A program made the translations under genes and the position numbers. This document shows, piece after piece, positions 33,251 to 41,933 of a stretch of DNA of 64,000 bases. How positions within the stretch are numbered: position 1 is the stretch's first letter; the number at the start of each line of letters is the position of its first letter. The notes below the pieces were generated by a model. That model was not told where the DNA came from, made no database searches, and saw only the letters and a program-made list of their open reading frames with translations. Source of the DNA: an uncultured Saprospirales bacterium (GTDB lineage Bacteria > Bacteroidota > Bacteroidia > Chitinophagales > JADIYW01); contig CALLKF010000115.1 of the NCBI GenBank assembly GCA_938008535.1, forward strand, positions 13,397 through 77,396. The letters are read 5' to 3'.

Positions 33251-35032
33251 TTATTTTCCCATTACAATTGTAACGCGACGATTTTTTGCTTTGCCTTCTG
33301 GCGTATCATTTGGTACCACAGGATTTGTTTGTCCATGAGCAAGAATGGAAACTCTACCATCAGGGAAATTGTTTGGTGATTTAGCTTCTAACCATTGTTT
33401 TACTGCAAATGCACGTTGCTCAGAAAGCGTCATGTTTTTTGCTGGATCACCAGCATTATCAGTATGTCCGTGAATTTCTACTTTCAAGTTATTCGCAACG
33501 ATAAGGTCGTTAAATAATAATTCTAAATCTTTTGCAGCTTTAGGAGTTAACTTTGCACTACCGCTTTCAAACTCAATATTCCAAGATTTTTCTGCTACTT
33601 TTTCTTTGATATCACCTTCTGTAAATGTTGTTTTATCAGCAGCAGCTAAATCTCCAGAACGTGCAATAACATTTTTCACATAACTTAAATCTAAGATGTC
33701 ATCAACTGGTGGATAAGTAGGCATCAATTCAGGATATAATTTTTTTACGATATTACCGAATGTAGTATAAACGATACCAAATACGTTGGTGCTGCCTGGC
33801 GTTAAACCAAACAATTCTGCATTATCTGCCAAATTACTTACTGCTGAACCACCTAATTCAACATCATTTCCAAGTTTATCTTTTTGAACTGTTCCATTAT
33901 AATATTTTACCCAATATGCACCATCTTCTTCACCATAAACTTTAGCAGAAATTTCACCAGCTTTGTTTAAAGCAGTAGAGTATGATTTTACTTGGTCGCC
34001 ACCTTGTCCAATAGCAGTAATCATTTTTTCAATTACATCTCTGTTGTCTTCACAGAATTTTTTAATACCAATTAAAACGTTTGGCATTTGCGAACGATAT
34101 TCTTTTGTAGAAACAATTGAAACTAATCCACCTTTTTTCTCTGCAATCATAACGTCACCAGGTGTCCATGTTGCCACACCATCTACACGTACTGTTTTCT
34201 TTTCGCCTGTTGCTTTACCATTTTTAACAACAGCTCTTTCTTCAGTATAACCGCTAATGTATTTTTGAGAAGCATCAATATATGATTCTGGATTGATGAA
34301 GTTCATTGCATCTGGATCGTATGTTTTTTCATCAGGATTTACTTTGATTCCATTATCAGCACACCATTTAACAGCAATATTCCAGTCACCATCGCGTAAG
34401 TAAGCAGTTACCGTACTACCTTTTGCATTTTGTGGATTTAATTTCCAAGATGGTGGACCCATCAATTTATCTTCACCTTGTGATTTTCCACAAGAATATA
34501 TTACTTGAGCTCTATAGTCTTTTCCTAATTTTTCCAATTCTGGATTTACACCAGCCAAGAAAGCAGCCGAACCGTCACCCATAATAGCAACGAATTGTGC
34601 ACCTTCTTTAGTGTCAGGATTGTCTTTATATTCTTTAGCAAATTTTATTAATGATGCCTGCATTTGTGATACATCATCTTGACGAGTTAAATGTAAGTTT
34701 ACACCTTGTTTAGCCATTAAAGAACCTTCTGTTGTATTGGCACCACCATTTGCAAATAGTAAACCCATTTGTGAATTCCAAGCCCAAATAAGTGCTCGTA
34801 CTTCTTTAGAGTTGATATTTGCTGGATTGTCTGAAGGCATTTCTACAGCACTTACTGTTGAAGAAGCATTAGCAGGAGCCGTTGGTAAATCTATCTTGCC
34901 AATTTCTTCAGATTGTTTTACTTTTTTCTTCATGATTAGTCCGCTATCCATTATCAGCCATTTTGCGCCAACAAGAGCACCAATAATTGCTACGGTTACA
35001 GCTATTTTTCCGAAAGTTGTTAGTTTGTTCAT
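33251..35032 (-). CDS. Membrane-anchored substrate-binding protein fused to OmpA peptidoglycan-binding domain
   Basis: 593 residues. An uncleaved N-terminal helix (residues about 8-30, KIAVTVAIIGALVGAKWLIM) anchors it in the inner membrane. Residues about 70-455 form a periplasmic binding domain of the type found in NitT/TauT and phosphate-binding proteins (VRALIWAWNSQMGLLFANGG, FVAIMGDGSAAFLAGVNPEL, AVVKNGKATGEKKTVRVDGV, PTYPPVDDILDLSYVKNV). The C-terminal 120 residues are OmpA-like: NIEFESGSAKLTPKAAKDLE, VEIHGHTDNAGDPAKNMTLS and EGKAKNRRVTIVMGK with the peptidoglycan-binding Asp and Arg. It would connect cell wall and importer. First gene of the leftward operon. Confidence 0.9.
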   Translation of the reverse strand: MNKLTTFGKIAVTVAIIGALVGAKWLIMDSGLIMKKKVKQSEEIGKIDLPTAPANASSTVSAVEMPSDNPANINSKEVRALIWAWNSQMGLLFANGGANTTEGSLMAKQGVNLHLTRQDDVSQMQASLIKFAKEYKDNPDTKEGAQFVAIMGDGSAAFLAGVNPELEKLGKDYRAQVIYSCGKSQGEDKLMGPPSWKLNPQNAKGSTVTAYLRDGDWNIAVKWCADNGIKVNPDEKTYDPDAMNFINPESYIDASQKYISGYTEERAVVKNGKATGEKKTVRVDGVATWTPGDVMIAEKKGGLVSIVSTKEYRSQMPNVLIGIKKFCEDNRDVIEKMITAIGQGGDQVKSYSTALNKAGEISAKVYGEEDGAYWVKYYNGTVQKDKLGNDVELGGSAVSNLADNAELFGLTPGSTNVFGIVYTTFGNIVKKLYPELMPTYPPVDDILDLSYVKNVIARSGDLAAADKTTFTEGDIKEKVAEKSWNIEFESGSAKLTPKAAKDLELLFNDLIVANNLKVEIHGHTDNAGDPAKNMTLSEQRAFAVKQWLEAKSPNNFPDGRVSILAHGQTNPVVPNDTPEGKAKNRRVTIVMGK

Positions 35033-35062
35033 TTGTTTTGGTTTAATTTTAATTCTAATTTA

Positions 35063-35070
35063 CAAAAATA
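35063..35070 (-). promoter_or_regulatory. Bacteroidota -7 element of the binding-protein/OmpA gene
   Basis: tatttttg on the minus strand, 30 bases before the ATG, with ttttc about 20 bases further upstream. Lies in the 169-base divergent spacer. Confidence 0.5.
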
Positions 35071-35201
35071 CTTTATATAGTATTGAAAATATTCCTTATT
35101 TATGCACAAATAAAGGAATTAGTTAAATAACTTTCCATACCAAACAATATTTTGATTTCATAAAGTTCCCTACATTTAAAATAAAAAATAATATCACATT
35201 T

Positions 35202-37097
35202 ATGAGCACAGGATTATTGCGAGCGATTGAAAATTTAATAGAAGATTTTATAGAAGATAACAAGCTTCAAAAACCATTTTACAAAGCAGCATCTATTTCT
35301 CCATTAAAAATTTTAAGCATCAGCAATGCTTTGCCTGCTTTAAATTTAGCTAAAGAAGAAATATTATTTTGCTTTGATAGAAGAGAATTAAATAACTTTA
35401 AAGGATTTGTATTAACCGATAAAAACTTTCATTTTGTTACAGAAAAACCGAATGTAATTCCAATAACTGAATTGAATAAAAAAATAGATGTTAAAACAAT
35501 TGAACAAATTTTAGGTGCCGATTTCAAAATAGTAGCAACTCCATTATTTCAATTATTAAATGATATTTCAATTGGCAACTTTGATAAAAAATCTTCGACG
35601 AAATCAACAGAAAAAAATGAAATAACCAATGAAGTGGATGAAACTAATTTTGAAATTCCTTCTGCTTATTTAGATATTTTACAAGTAGAAGGTTTTAAAT
35701 TATTTTCTATTATTGAGCAATTAAATGCAGATAAAGATTTTTTAGATGTACTTCAGAAATCATTAACAAAATCAGATGTTTTGAAAGATGAATTTAAAAC
35801 ACATCATGTGGTTTTGCAAGATGCGATTGAAATTTACAATCAAATTTTTAATCTTCCAGAACAAGAAAATACAAAAGGAAAATTTGCTTTAGCATATTTG
35901 TTTGAACGATTACAAGGAAATGATTTTGCAGAAAATTTATCATTGGAACGTATCAATGAAATGGTTGCTAATCCTAAATTTTTAGAAAGTGTTGAAAAAG
36001 TAAAAAACGCAAAGTTTTTGGCACCGTCTGATGAATATAAAGAACAATTTATTTTGCCGTCTATTTTGTTTCGCGTGCAACACAAACAGTTTGATGTGTT
36101 GGCTGCTGCTTATAATCAATTGGCTATAATACTCGCAAATACTGATAATTCCGTTTCTGATGCTGAACAAAAAACATTGGAACGCATTCAACAGTTGTGT
36201 TTTCATCCAAAGAAAAATCTAACCAATGTAAAACAAAGTTCAGTACCTGAAGATGATACTTTAGAAAAAGTAATGTTAGAAATAAACGAGCTGGTTGGAT
36301 TAAAAAATATCAAAACAGATATTCAGGATTTGGTCAACTTTTTAAAAGTTCAAAAGATACGAGAAACGCAAGGTTTAAAGGCAACCGAACGTATGTTGCA
36401 TTCTGTTTTTATGGGTCCACCTGGAACCGGTAAAACAACCATTGCGCGTTTGCTTGGAAGAATTTATAAGCATTTAGGTTATTTATCATCTGGTCATATT
36501 GTAGAAACAGATCGCGCTGGTTTGGTAGCTGGTTATGTTGGACAAACGGCGTTGAAAGTAGATGAAGTAGTGAAAGCTGCCATCAATGGTGTGCTGTTTA
36601 TTGATGAATCATATGCCTTATCAAAAGATGATTCAGGAAAAGATTTTGGCAATGAAGCGATTGAAACTTTATTGAAACGAATGGAAGACCATCGCGATGA
36701 TTTGGCTGTAATTGCAGCTGGCTATCCAGATGAAATGAAAACGTTTATTCAATCCAATCCAGGTTTGCAATCGCGTTTCAATCGTTACTTTAAATTTGAA
36801 CATTATACACCACAAGAAATGTTGGATATTTTCAAAGGCATCGCTAAAAAAGCAGATTTTATTTTAACATTAGATGCAGAAAAAAAATTACAATTAATTT
36901 TTAATGGTTTGTATGAAAAACGAAATTCTACATTTGGAAATGCGCGCGTTGTTCGTAATATTTTTGAACAGGTAATTGCTATACAAGCCAACAGAATGGT
37001 TTTGGTGAAAGATATCACAAAAGAAATTTTAATGTCGTTAGAAGTAAGTGATATTCCAGAAGCAAAAGAAACCATTGCAAAAGTTTTTGTTTTTTAA
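35202..37097 (+). CDS. CbbX/SpoVK-type AAA+ ATPase with TerB-like middle region
   Basis: 631 residues, no membrane segment. The first 120 residues contain a small globular domain (EILFCFDRRELNNFKGFVLT). Around residues 275-345 there is a helical TerB-like stretch with NQLAIILANTDNSVSDAEQK. The AAA+ module occupies about 360-620: Walker A MGPPGTGKTTIARLLGRIYK, pore-loop region VAGYVGQTALKVDEVVKAAI, Walker B GVLFIDESYALSKDD, sensor 1 LAVIAAGYPDE and Arg finger NPGLQSRFNRY. This module is of the CbbX/SpoVK group of hexameric remodelling ATPases. First gene of the rightward operon, divergent from the binding protein gene. Confidence 0.93.
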   Translation: MSTGLLRAIENLIEDFIEDNKLQKPFYKAASISPLKILSISNALPALNLAKEEILFCFDRRELNNFKGFVLTDKNFHFVTEKPNVIPITELNKKIDVKTIEQILGADFKIVATPLFQLLNDISIGNFDKKSSTKSTEKNEITNEVDETNFEIPSAYLDILQVEGFKLFSIIEQLNADKDFLDVLQKSLTKSDVLKDEFKTHHVVLQDAIEIYNQIFNLPEQENTKGKFALAYLFERLQGNDFAENLSLERINEMVANPKFLESVEKVKNAKFLAPSDEYKEQFILPSILFRVQHKQFDVLAAAYNQLAIILANTDNSVSDAEQKTLERIQQLCFHPKKNLTNVKQSSVPEDDTLEKVMLEINELVGLKNIKTDIQDLVNFLKVQKIRETQGLKATERMLHSVFMGPPGTGKTTIARLLGRIYKHLGYLSSGHIVETDRAGLVAGYVGQTALKVDEVVKAAINGVLFIDESYALSKDDSGKDFGNEAIETLLKRMEDHRDDLAVIAAGYPDEMKTFIQSNPGLQSRFNRYFKFEHYTPQEMLDIFKGIAKKADFILTLDAEKKLQLIFNGLYEKRNSTFGNARVVRNIFEQVIAIQANRMVLVKDITKEILMSLEVSDIPEAKETIAKVFVF

Positions 37098-37187
37098 TTA
37101 TCGGTTTCTGATGTTGATTTGGAACTTTTTATCAAAAAATGTAATTTAGTAAGATATTAAAATTATTTTTACACAAACGAATGAACT

Positions 37188-37829
37188 ATGGCTATTGACT
37201 TAAGTAAATTGAAATCGCTGTTTATTGTAGATGATACTAAACAAACCGAGCAAACAGAAAATAAAGACGAAACTACTTCTACGGAGAATAAAACGTTACA
37301 ACCAGTTATTCAAGGTAATGTTGACCAATCAATTCTTGATACGTTATTTAAATCGCTTACCGAAAATAATTTACAAGGATTTGATTATTTTGAATATAAG
37401 CAATCGTTAAAAACCTTGCGTGGTATGCTTGATGAACAAACGGCTTTCAAGTCAGCATTTGCAACCGCTGCAACAATGGGTATTACTAAAGATAAATTAC
37501 TGGAAACGGCTAATTTTTATGTGAAAGTATTAGCTAAAGAAAAAGAAAAATTTGATGAAGCAGCACGTTCGCAAGGTGGTGGTGCTGTGGATGCAAAAAA
37601 GAAAGAAATTGAATTAACAACCAAATCTATTTCTGATAAATCTGAACAAATTAGAAAATTGACTGACGAAATTTCTGCTGCTCAAACAAAAATAAATGAA
37701 TTGAATGCTTTTGTTTTACAAGCAGAAAACAAAATTGCTGAAACATCCAAGAATTTTAATGCTTCATTTAATACTATCAACTCAGAAATCAATACTGATA
37801 TTGAAAAAATAAAACAATACATTCAATAA
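37188..37829 (+). CDS. Coiled-coil protein between AAA+ and PspA-like genes
   Basis: 213 residues without signal peptide or membrane segment. The first 40 residues are acidic and disordered (TKQTEQTENKDETTSTENKT). Residues 48-125 form a helical domain (SILDTLFKSLTENNLQGFDY ... GITKDKLLETANFYVKVLAK) and 125-213 a long coiled coil (KKKEIELTTKSISDKSEQIR ... INELNAFVLQAENKIAETSK). No known family name. Its position, 90 bases after the AAA+ gene and before the PspA-like gene, suggests an adaptor or client that the ATPase remodels. Confidence 0.75.
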   Translation: MAIDLSKLKSLFIVDDTKQTEQTENKDETTSTENKTLQPVIQGNVDQSILDTLFKSLTENNLQGFDYFEYKQSLKTLRGMLDEQTAFKSAFATAATMGITKDKLLETANFYVKVLAKEKEKFDEAARSQGGGAVDAKKKEIELTTKSISDKSEQIRKLTDEISAAQTKINELNAFVLQAENKIAETSKNFNASFNTINSEINTDIEKIKQYIQ

Positions 37830-37910
37830 AGTGAAAGTGAGCATGAAAGTGAAAGTTTTTCATTAATAAATTCTACAATTCTATAATTTTAAAATTCAAC
37901 AATTAACATA
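37829..37910. repeat. Spacer repeat related to 32330-32394
   Basis: gtgaaagtgagcatgaaagtg followed by attctacaattctataatt and aattcaacaatta, matching the inverse of the other spacer. It separates the coiled-coil gene from the PspA-like gene. Confidence 0.6.
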
Positions 37911-37913
37911 CAC

Positions 37914-38936
37914 ATGGATACATTAAATGAATTAAAACCAAAATCGTTTTGGGAAAAACCTGAAGGAAAAACAGGATTTTTATTTGCGGCTGGAGCATTA
38001 GGCGCACTTGGATTTGGTTTGTATAAAATTCTACCTTTTTTAATTGCAATTGCCTCAAACACCTTGTATTTAGCTGGTTTGCTAATGGCTTTAGGTGCTT
38101 TAATCTATATGATTTTAGACCCAAAAGTGCGCAACTTAGTATTCTATATGTACAAGTCAGTGATGCGCTGGATTACTGGTTTATTTGTTCAAATTGATCC
38201 AATTGGAATTTTGGAAACTTATATCGGTGAATTGCGTACGAACCTTTCAAAAATGGATAAACAAATTGGTTTGTTGCGTGGACAAATGCGAAAATTAAAA
38301 GACATTATCGATCAAAATCAACGCGAAATAAAAAACAATATTTCTTTAGCCAATCAAGCAAAGCAAACAGAAAAAGATGCGATGATGATTTTGAAAACGC
38401 GTAAAGCAGGTCGCTTGCAGGAATCGAATATGCGTTTGGAAGATTTGTATAAAAAAATGGAAATTTTGTACAGAGTATTAGGTAAAATGTTTGATAGTTC
38501 TGAGATTTTATTAGAAGATGTGATTGACCAAGTGCAAGTGAAAAAACAAGAACGCGAAGCCATTCGTGCATCACATTCAGCGATGAAATCTGCGATGAAT
38601 ATTTTAAGTGGAAATTCTGATAAACGTTATTTGTTTGACCAAGCGATGGAAGCCATTGCGGATGATGTAAGCATGAAAATAGGCGAAATGGAACGCTTCA
38701 TGGACTTGTCTTCTAATTTTATGGATTCTATCGATTTGCAAAACGGTGTATTTGAAGAAGAAGGATTGAAAATGTTAGATAAATGGGAAAAAGAAGGCGT
38801 TTCCTTATTACTTGGTAAAGACAAAGATTTATTAGTTAGCGATACTGCCACCAATAAAGTAGATTTAGATGCACCATTAACATCCAGCAAAACAGCAGGA
38901 CAAACCAACCAATACGGCGATTTGTTTAAGTTTTAA
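37914..38936 (+). CDS. Membrane-anchored PspA/Vipp1-like coiled-coil protein
   Basis: 340 residues. Two membrane helices at about residues 20-45 and 47-66 (GFLFAAGALGALGFGLYKIL, NTLYLAGLLMALGALIYMIL) anchor it, unlike classical PspA. Then comes a long helical region: DPIGILETYIGELRTNLSKM, DKQIGLLRGQMRKLKDIIDQ, MMILKTRKAGRLQESNMRLE and YRVLGKMFDSSEILLEDVID, the antiparallel coiled-coil pattern of PspA/IM30 proteins. The C-terminus is disordered. Likely an ESCRT-III-like membrane-remodelling or membrane-sensing element. PspA partners with AAA+ proteins in other bacteria, although there PspF is a transcription factor. Last gene of the rightward operon; a terminator follows. Confidence 0.75.
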   Translation: MDTLNELKPKSFWEKPEGKTGFLFAAGALGALGFGLYKILPFLIAIASNTLYLAGLLMALGALIYMILDPKVRNLVFYMYKSVMRWITGLFVQIDPIGILETYIGELRTNLSKMDKQIGLLRGQMRKLKDIIDQNQREIKNNISLANQAKQTEKDAMMILKTRKAGRLQESNMRLEDLYKKMEILYRVLGKMFDSSEILLEDVIDQVQVKKQEREAIRASHSAMKSAMNILSGNSDKRYLFDQAMEAIADDVSMKIGEMERFMDLSSNFMDSIDLQNGVFEEEGLKMLDKWEKEGVSLLLGKDKDLLVSDTATNKVDLDAPLTSSKTAGQTNQYGDLFKF

Positions 38937-38992
38937 AATACGATGAAAACCTTTAAGATTTTGAAGGTTTACTATTATCTTTAATAATTATC

Positions 38993-39019
38993 ACGCAGTC
39001 AATATTGACTGCGTTTTTT
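38993..39019 (+). terminator. Intrinsic terminator of the PspA-like operon
   Basis: acgcagtcaa / ttgactgcgt 10-bp perfect stem and six T; a weaker hairpin (aaaccttt/aaggttt) precedes it at 38946-38970. Confidence 0.9.
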
Positions 39020-39080
39020 CATGTTATTTGTTGCAAATTATCCGAATTCTAATTCATTCTGACCTTTTACTAATTTCTCA

Positions 39081-39111
39081 TTGACTATTTTACAAACAGT
39101 GTTTAAATTTG
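39081..39111 (+). promoter_or_regulatory. Bacteroidota-type promoter of the 198-aa lipoprotein
   Basis: TTG (39081-39083), a 20-base spacer and TAAATTTG (39104-39111). Start codon 19 bases downstream. Confidence 0.65.
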
Positions 39112-39129
39112 CAATATAAAATAGAACTT

Positions 39130-39726
39130 ATGAAAAAAATTAACTTCATTAACACACTCAAATTTGTATCAGTTATTTTATGTATTTCTGCGTGCTTTTC
39201 ATCTTGCAAAAAAGATAACAATGAACCAGATGATCCAAATATCATTTACACCAATTTTAATAAAACAATTAATGTGTCAGTAGGTGTAACAATTATAGAT
39301 TCTTTAGACTTCAACTTGGATACAAAGATAGATTTTTCAGTTTTTGTTGGATTATCTTCAACAGGAGATACAGCAGCTGCCTATTTAATTGGTGAAAGTG
39401 CAGGTCCATATATTGATTCTACTCAAAAAATTAGTTTCGTTTTTCAAACACGTGCCTTAGATAAAGGACAAGTACCACGTCAATATTCAACTGCAAAAGA
39501 ATGGGCAACTTTAGGCATCATTGGCTATAAACAAGGTAGTTCTAATATGGGTTTTGCAGGTGCTGGTGATAAATTCATACCACTTCTTTTCAATAATCTA
39601 ATTAATGGCAAATTTCATTATGGTTGGATAAGAATTAATTTAAGCAGCGATTATAAAACGTACAAAGTTATAGATGGTGCGTATAATTTAATTCCAGACA
39701 CTCCAATTAAAATGGGTGCACAATAA
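39130..39726 (+). CDS. Lipoprotein of unknown function
   Basis: 198 residues from the ATG at 39130. Lipobox ACFSSCKKD (Cys near residue 26). Mature part is beta-rich. The segment IIDSLDFNLDTKIDFSVFVG is built like IDINSDGTYDVSAQIYRSAG of the protein at 47146-47820, and both end with a (Y/H)-(Y/A)-(G/A)-WIR strand (HYGWIRINL here, YYAWIRFKF there). The two are probably distant paralogues with a Ca-binding-like DxNxDxxxD loop. Monocistronic: own promoter and terminator. Function unknown. Confidence 0.75.
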   Translation: MKKINFINTLKFVSVILCISACFSSCKKDNNEPDDPNIIYTNFNKTINVSVGVTIIDSLDFNLDTKIDFSVFVGLSSTGDTAAAYLIGESAGPYIDSTQKISFVFQTRALDKGQVPRQYSTAKEWATLGIIGYKQGSSNMGFAGAGDKFIPLLFNNLINGKFHYGWIRINLSSDYKTYKVIDGAYNLIPDTPIKMGAQ

Positions 39727-39741
39727 TTTTTTAATCACAGT

Positions 39742-39789
39742 AAACAAAAAGCGCAATTAATGAAGATTCAATAGTTGCGCTTTTGTTTA
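39742..39789 (+). terminator. Intrinsic terminator after the lipoprotein gene
   Basis: aaacaaaaagcgcaa / ttgcgcttttgttt, long stem with an 18-base loop; T-rich 3' side. Confidence 0.75.
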
Positions 39790-39812
39790 TAATGCATTTA
39801 TCTGACTTTTCG

Positions 39813-39820
39813 TATCTTTG
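39813..39820 (+). promoter_or_regulatory. Bacteroidota -7 element of rnr
   Basis: tatctttg three bases before the ATG. No -33 at proper distance. Confidence 0.4.
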
Positions 39821-39823
39821 TGT

Positions 39824-41842
39824 ATGTCAAAAAAGAAAAAAATAAATAAATCTCATTCAACAGATAAAATTAAACGAGAAAAAAAATCAACTAAAAAAGA
39901 TCATGAAACATTTGTCGTAGGTGATGAGTTAGTTGGTGTAATTGATATCGCACGCAGCGGTGATGCGTTTGTTTCCATTGATGGAAAAGACAAAGATTTT
40001 TACATTCATAGAAAAAATATCAACAAAGCTTTTGATGGCGACAAAGTAAAACTGATGCGCTTGCACAAACCAGGTGGTGGCTCGCGTCCTGAAGGAATCA
40101 TTACAGAAGTGCTAGAACGTAAACGCACGCATTTCATTGGTGTGGTTTCGCGCGCAAACGATACTTGTTTTGTAGTGCCTGATGATACTGGTGTAAAAGT
40201 CGATTTCTATGTTCCTGAAATTCATTCCATGAAAGCCAAACAACACGATAAAGTCGTTGTTGAAATGGTCGATTGGCGACCAAAAGATAAAAATCCAATT
40301 GGTCATATTACCGAAATACTTGGACAAGCTGGTGGCAATGATATTGAAATGAAATCTATTTTAATAGAAAATGGATTTTTTACTTCGTTTCCAAATGATG
40401 TGCTGAAAGAAGCCGATGAATTACCAGAAAAAGTTTCTGATGAAGAAAAAAAGAAACGAAAAGATTTCTCCAAAATACCAACGTTTACTATAGATCCAAC
40501 CGATGCCAAAGATTTTGACGATGCGTTATCGTTCAGAAAATTAGAAAATGGTTTGTTTGAAGTTGGTGTACATATTGCGGATGTTTCGCATTATGTAAAC
40601 GAACATTGTGCGATGGAAAAAGATGCATTCAAGCGTGCAACATCTGTGTATTTAGTTGATAGAGTTGCGCCGATGTTTCCGGAAAGATTGTCGAATATAA
40701 TTTGTTCACTTCGACCAAACGAAGATAAATTATGTTATGCAACTGTTTTCCAAATGGACGAAAAAGCAAATGTAAAAGATGTGTGGTTTGGCAGAACTGT
40801 GATTCATTCACAAAAACGTTTTACGTATGATGAAGCGCAGGAAATTTTAGAAGGAAAAGATGGTGTGTTTAAAGATGAATTGTTGCAATTAAATAAACTA
40901 GCTTATATTTTAAGAGATCATCGTTTTAAAAATGGTTCAATTGGATTTGATGCACCAGAAACAAAATTTCAATTAGATGAAACTGGAAAACCAATTGGTG
41001 TTTTTGTAAAAGAACGAAAAGACGCACATTTATTAATTGAAGACTTTATGTTGTTGGCCAACAAAGCTGTGGCAACATTCATTGGAAAAGAGAAAAATAA
41101 AAATGGCAAAACACCTTTTGTATATCGTGTACATGATTTACCAAATGAAGAAAAATTAATCGATTTTCAATTGTTTGCCAGTAAGTTTGGTTATAAAATT
41201 CAGTTTGATAATCCAAAACAAATTGCACGTGAGTTAAATCGTTTAATGTTCGAAATTGAAGGTAAACCAGAGCAAGCAGTTTTGCAACAATTGGCAATTC
41301 GTTGTATGGCAAAAGCAGTGTATACTACTGAAAACATTGGTCATTACGGTTTAGGTTTTGAATATTATACACACTTTACTTCGCCAATTCGTCGCTATCC
41401 AGATGTGATGGTGCATCGTTTATTAGATAAAATTTTACACGATAAAAAATTGCCATCACACGGAGATTTAGAATATCAATGCAAACACAGCAGCGAACGA
41501 GAACGTGCAGCAGCAGTTGCAGAGCGTTCATCTGTAAAATATAAAATGGCTGAGTTTATGTTGGATCGAATTGGCGAACATTTTTCAGGTGTTGTTTCAG
41601 GTGTTAAAAATTGGGGAATTTATGTTGAATTGCCTGAATATAACTGTGAAGGTTTAGTACGAGTTGAAACGATGCGAGAAGATACCTTTGTGTTTGATGA
41701 ACGAAAAATGCGTATGCTTGGTAAACGAACCAGCAAAACGTATCAGCTTGGTGATAGAGTTGAAGTAACGCTTACGAGTGTTGATATAGAAAAGAAAATA
41801 ATTGATTTTGAATTGTTGAAAGAAAAAAAAGTGATGATGTAA
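39824..41842 (+). CDS. rnr: Ribonuclease R
   Basis: 672 residues from the ATG at 39824. RNase R is a processive 3'-5' exoribonuclease able to degrade structured RNA. Lys-rich start, two cold-shock-like domains (residues 30-185, GDAFVSIDGKDKDFYIHRKN), the RNB catalytic domain with IDPTDAKDFDDALSF holding the four Asp of the magnesium site, FTSPIRRYPDVMVHRLLD, and a C-terminal S1 domain (FSGVVSGVKNWGIYVELPEY). The family usually has 700-800 residues; here the C-terminal basic tail is absent, as is common in Bacteroidota. Convergent with ffh. Confidence 0.95.
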   Translation: MSKKKKINKSHSTDKIKREKKSTKKDHETFVVGDELVGVIDIARSGDAFVSIDGKDKDFYIHRKNINKAFDGDKVKLMRLHKPGGGSRPEGIITEVLERKRTHFIGVVSRANDTCFVVPDDTGVKVDFYVPEIHSMKAKQHDKVVVEMVDWRPKDKNPIGHITEILGQAGGNDIEMKSILIENGFFTSFPNDVLKEADELPEKVSDEEKKKRKDFSKIPTFTIDPTDAKDFDDALSFRKLENGLFEVGVHIADVSHYVNEHCAMEKDAFKRATSVYLVDRVAPMFPERLSNIICSLRPNEDKLCYATVFQMDEKANVKDVWFGRTVIHSQKRFTYDEAQEILEGKDGVFKDELLQLNKLAYILRDHRFKNGSIGFDAPETKFQLDETGKPIGVFVKERKDAHLLIEDFMLLANKAVATFIGKEKNKNGKTPFVYRVHDLPNEEKLIDFQLFASKFGYKIQFDNPKQIARELNRLMFEIEGKPEQAVLQQLAIRCMAKAVYTTENIGHYGLGFEYYTHFTSPIRRYPDVMVHRLLDKILHDKKLPSHGDLEYQCKHSSERERAAAVAERSSVKYKMAEFMLDRIGEHFSGVVSGVKNWGIYVELPEYNCEGLVRVETMREDTFVFDERKMRMLGKRTSKTYQLGDRVEVTLTSVDIEKKIIDFELLKEKKVMM

Positions 41843-41883
41843 TTATTGAACTTTAAAAATGAGTCTATAATTTACTGTAAAAT

Positions 41884-41915
41884 AAAAAGTCGAGTTGTAA
41901 TAAACTCGACTTTTT
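41884..41915. terminator. Bidirectional terminator between rnr and ffh
   Basis: aaaaagtcgagt / actcgacttttt 12-bp stem with A run on one side and T run on the other, so usable from both strands. Confidence 0.9.
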
Positions 41916-41933
41916 CATGTTCAATATTTTTGG

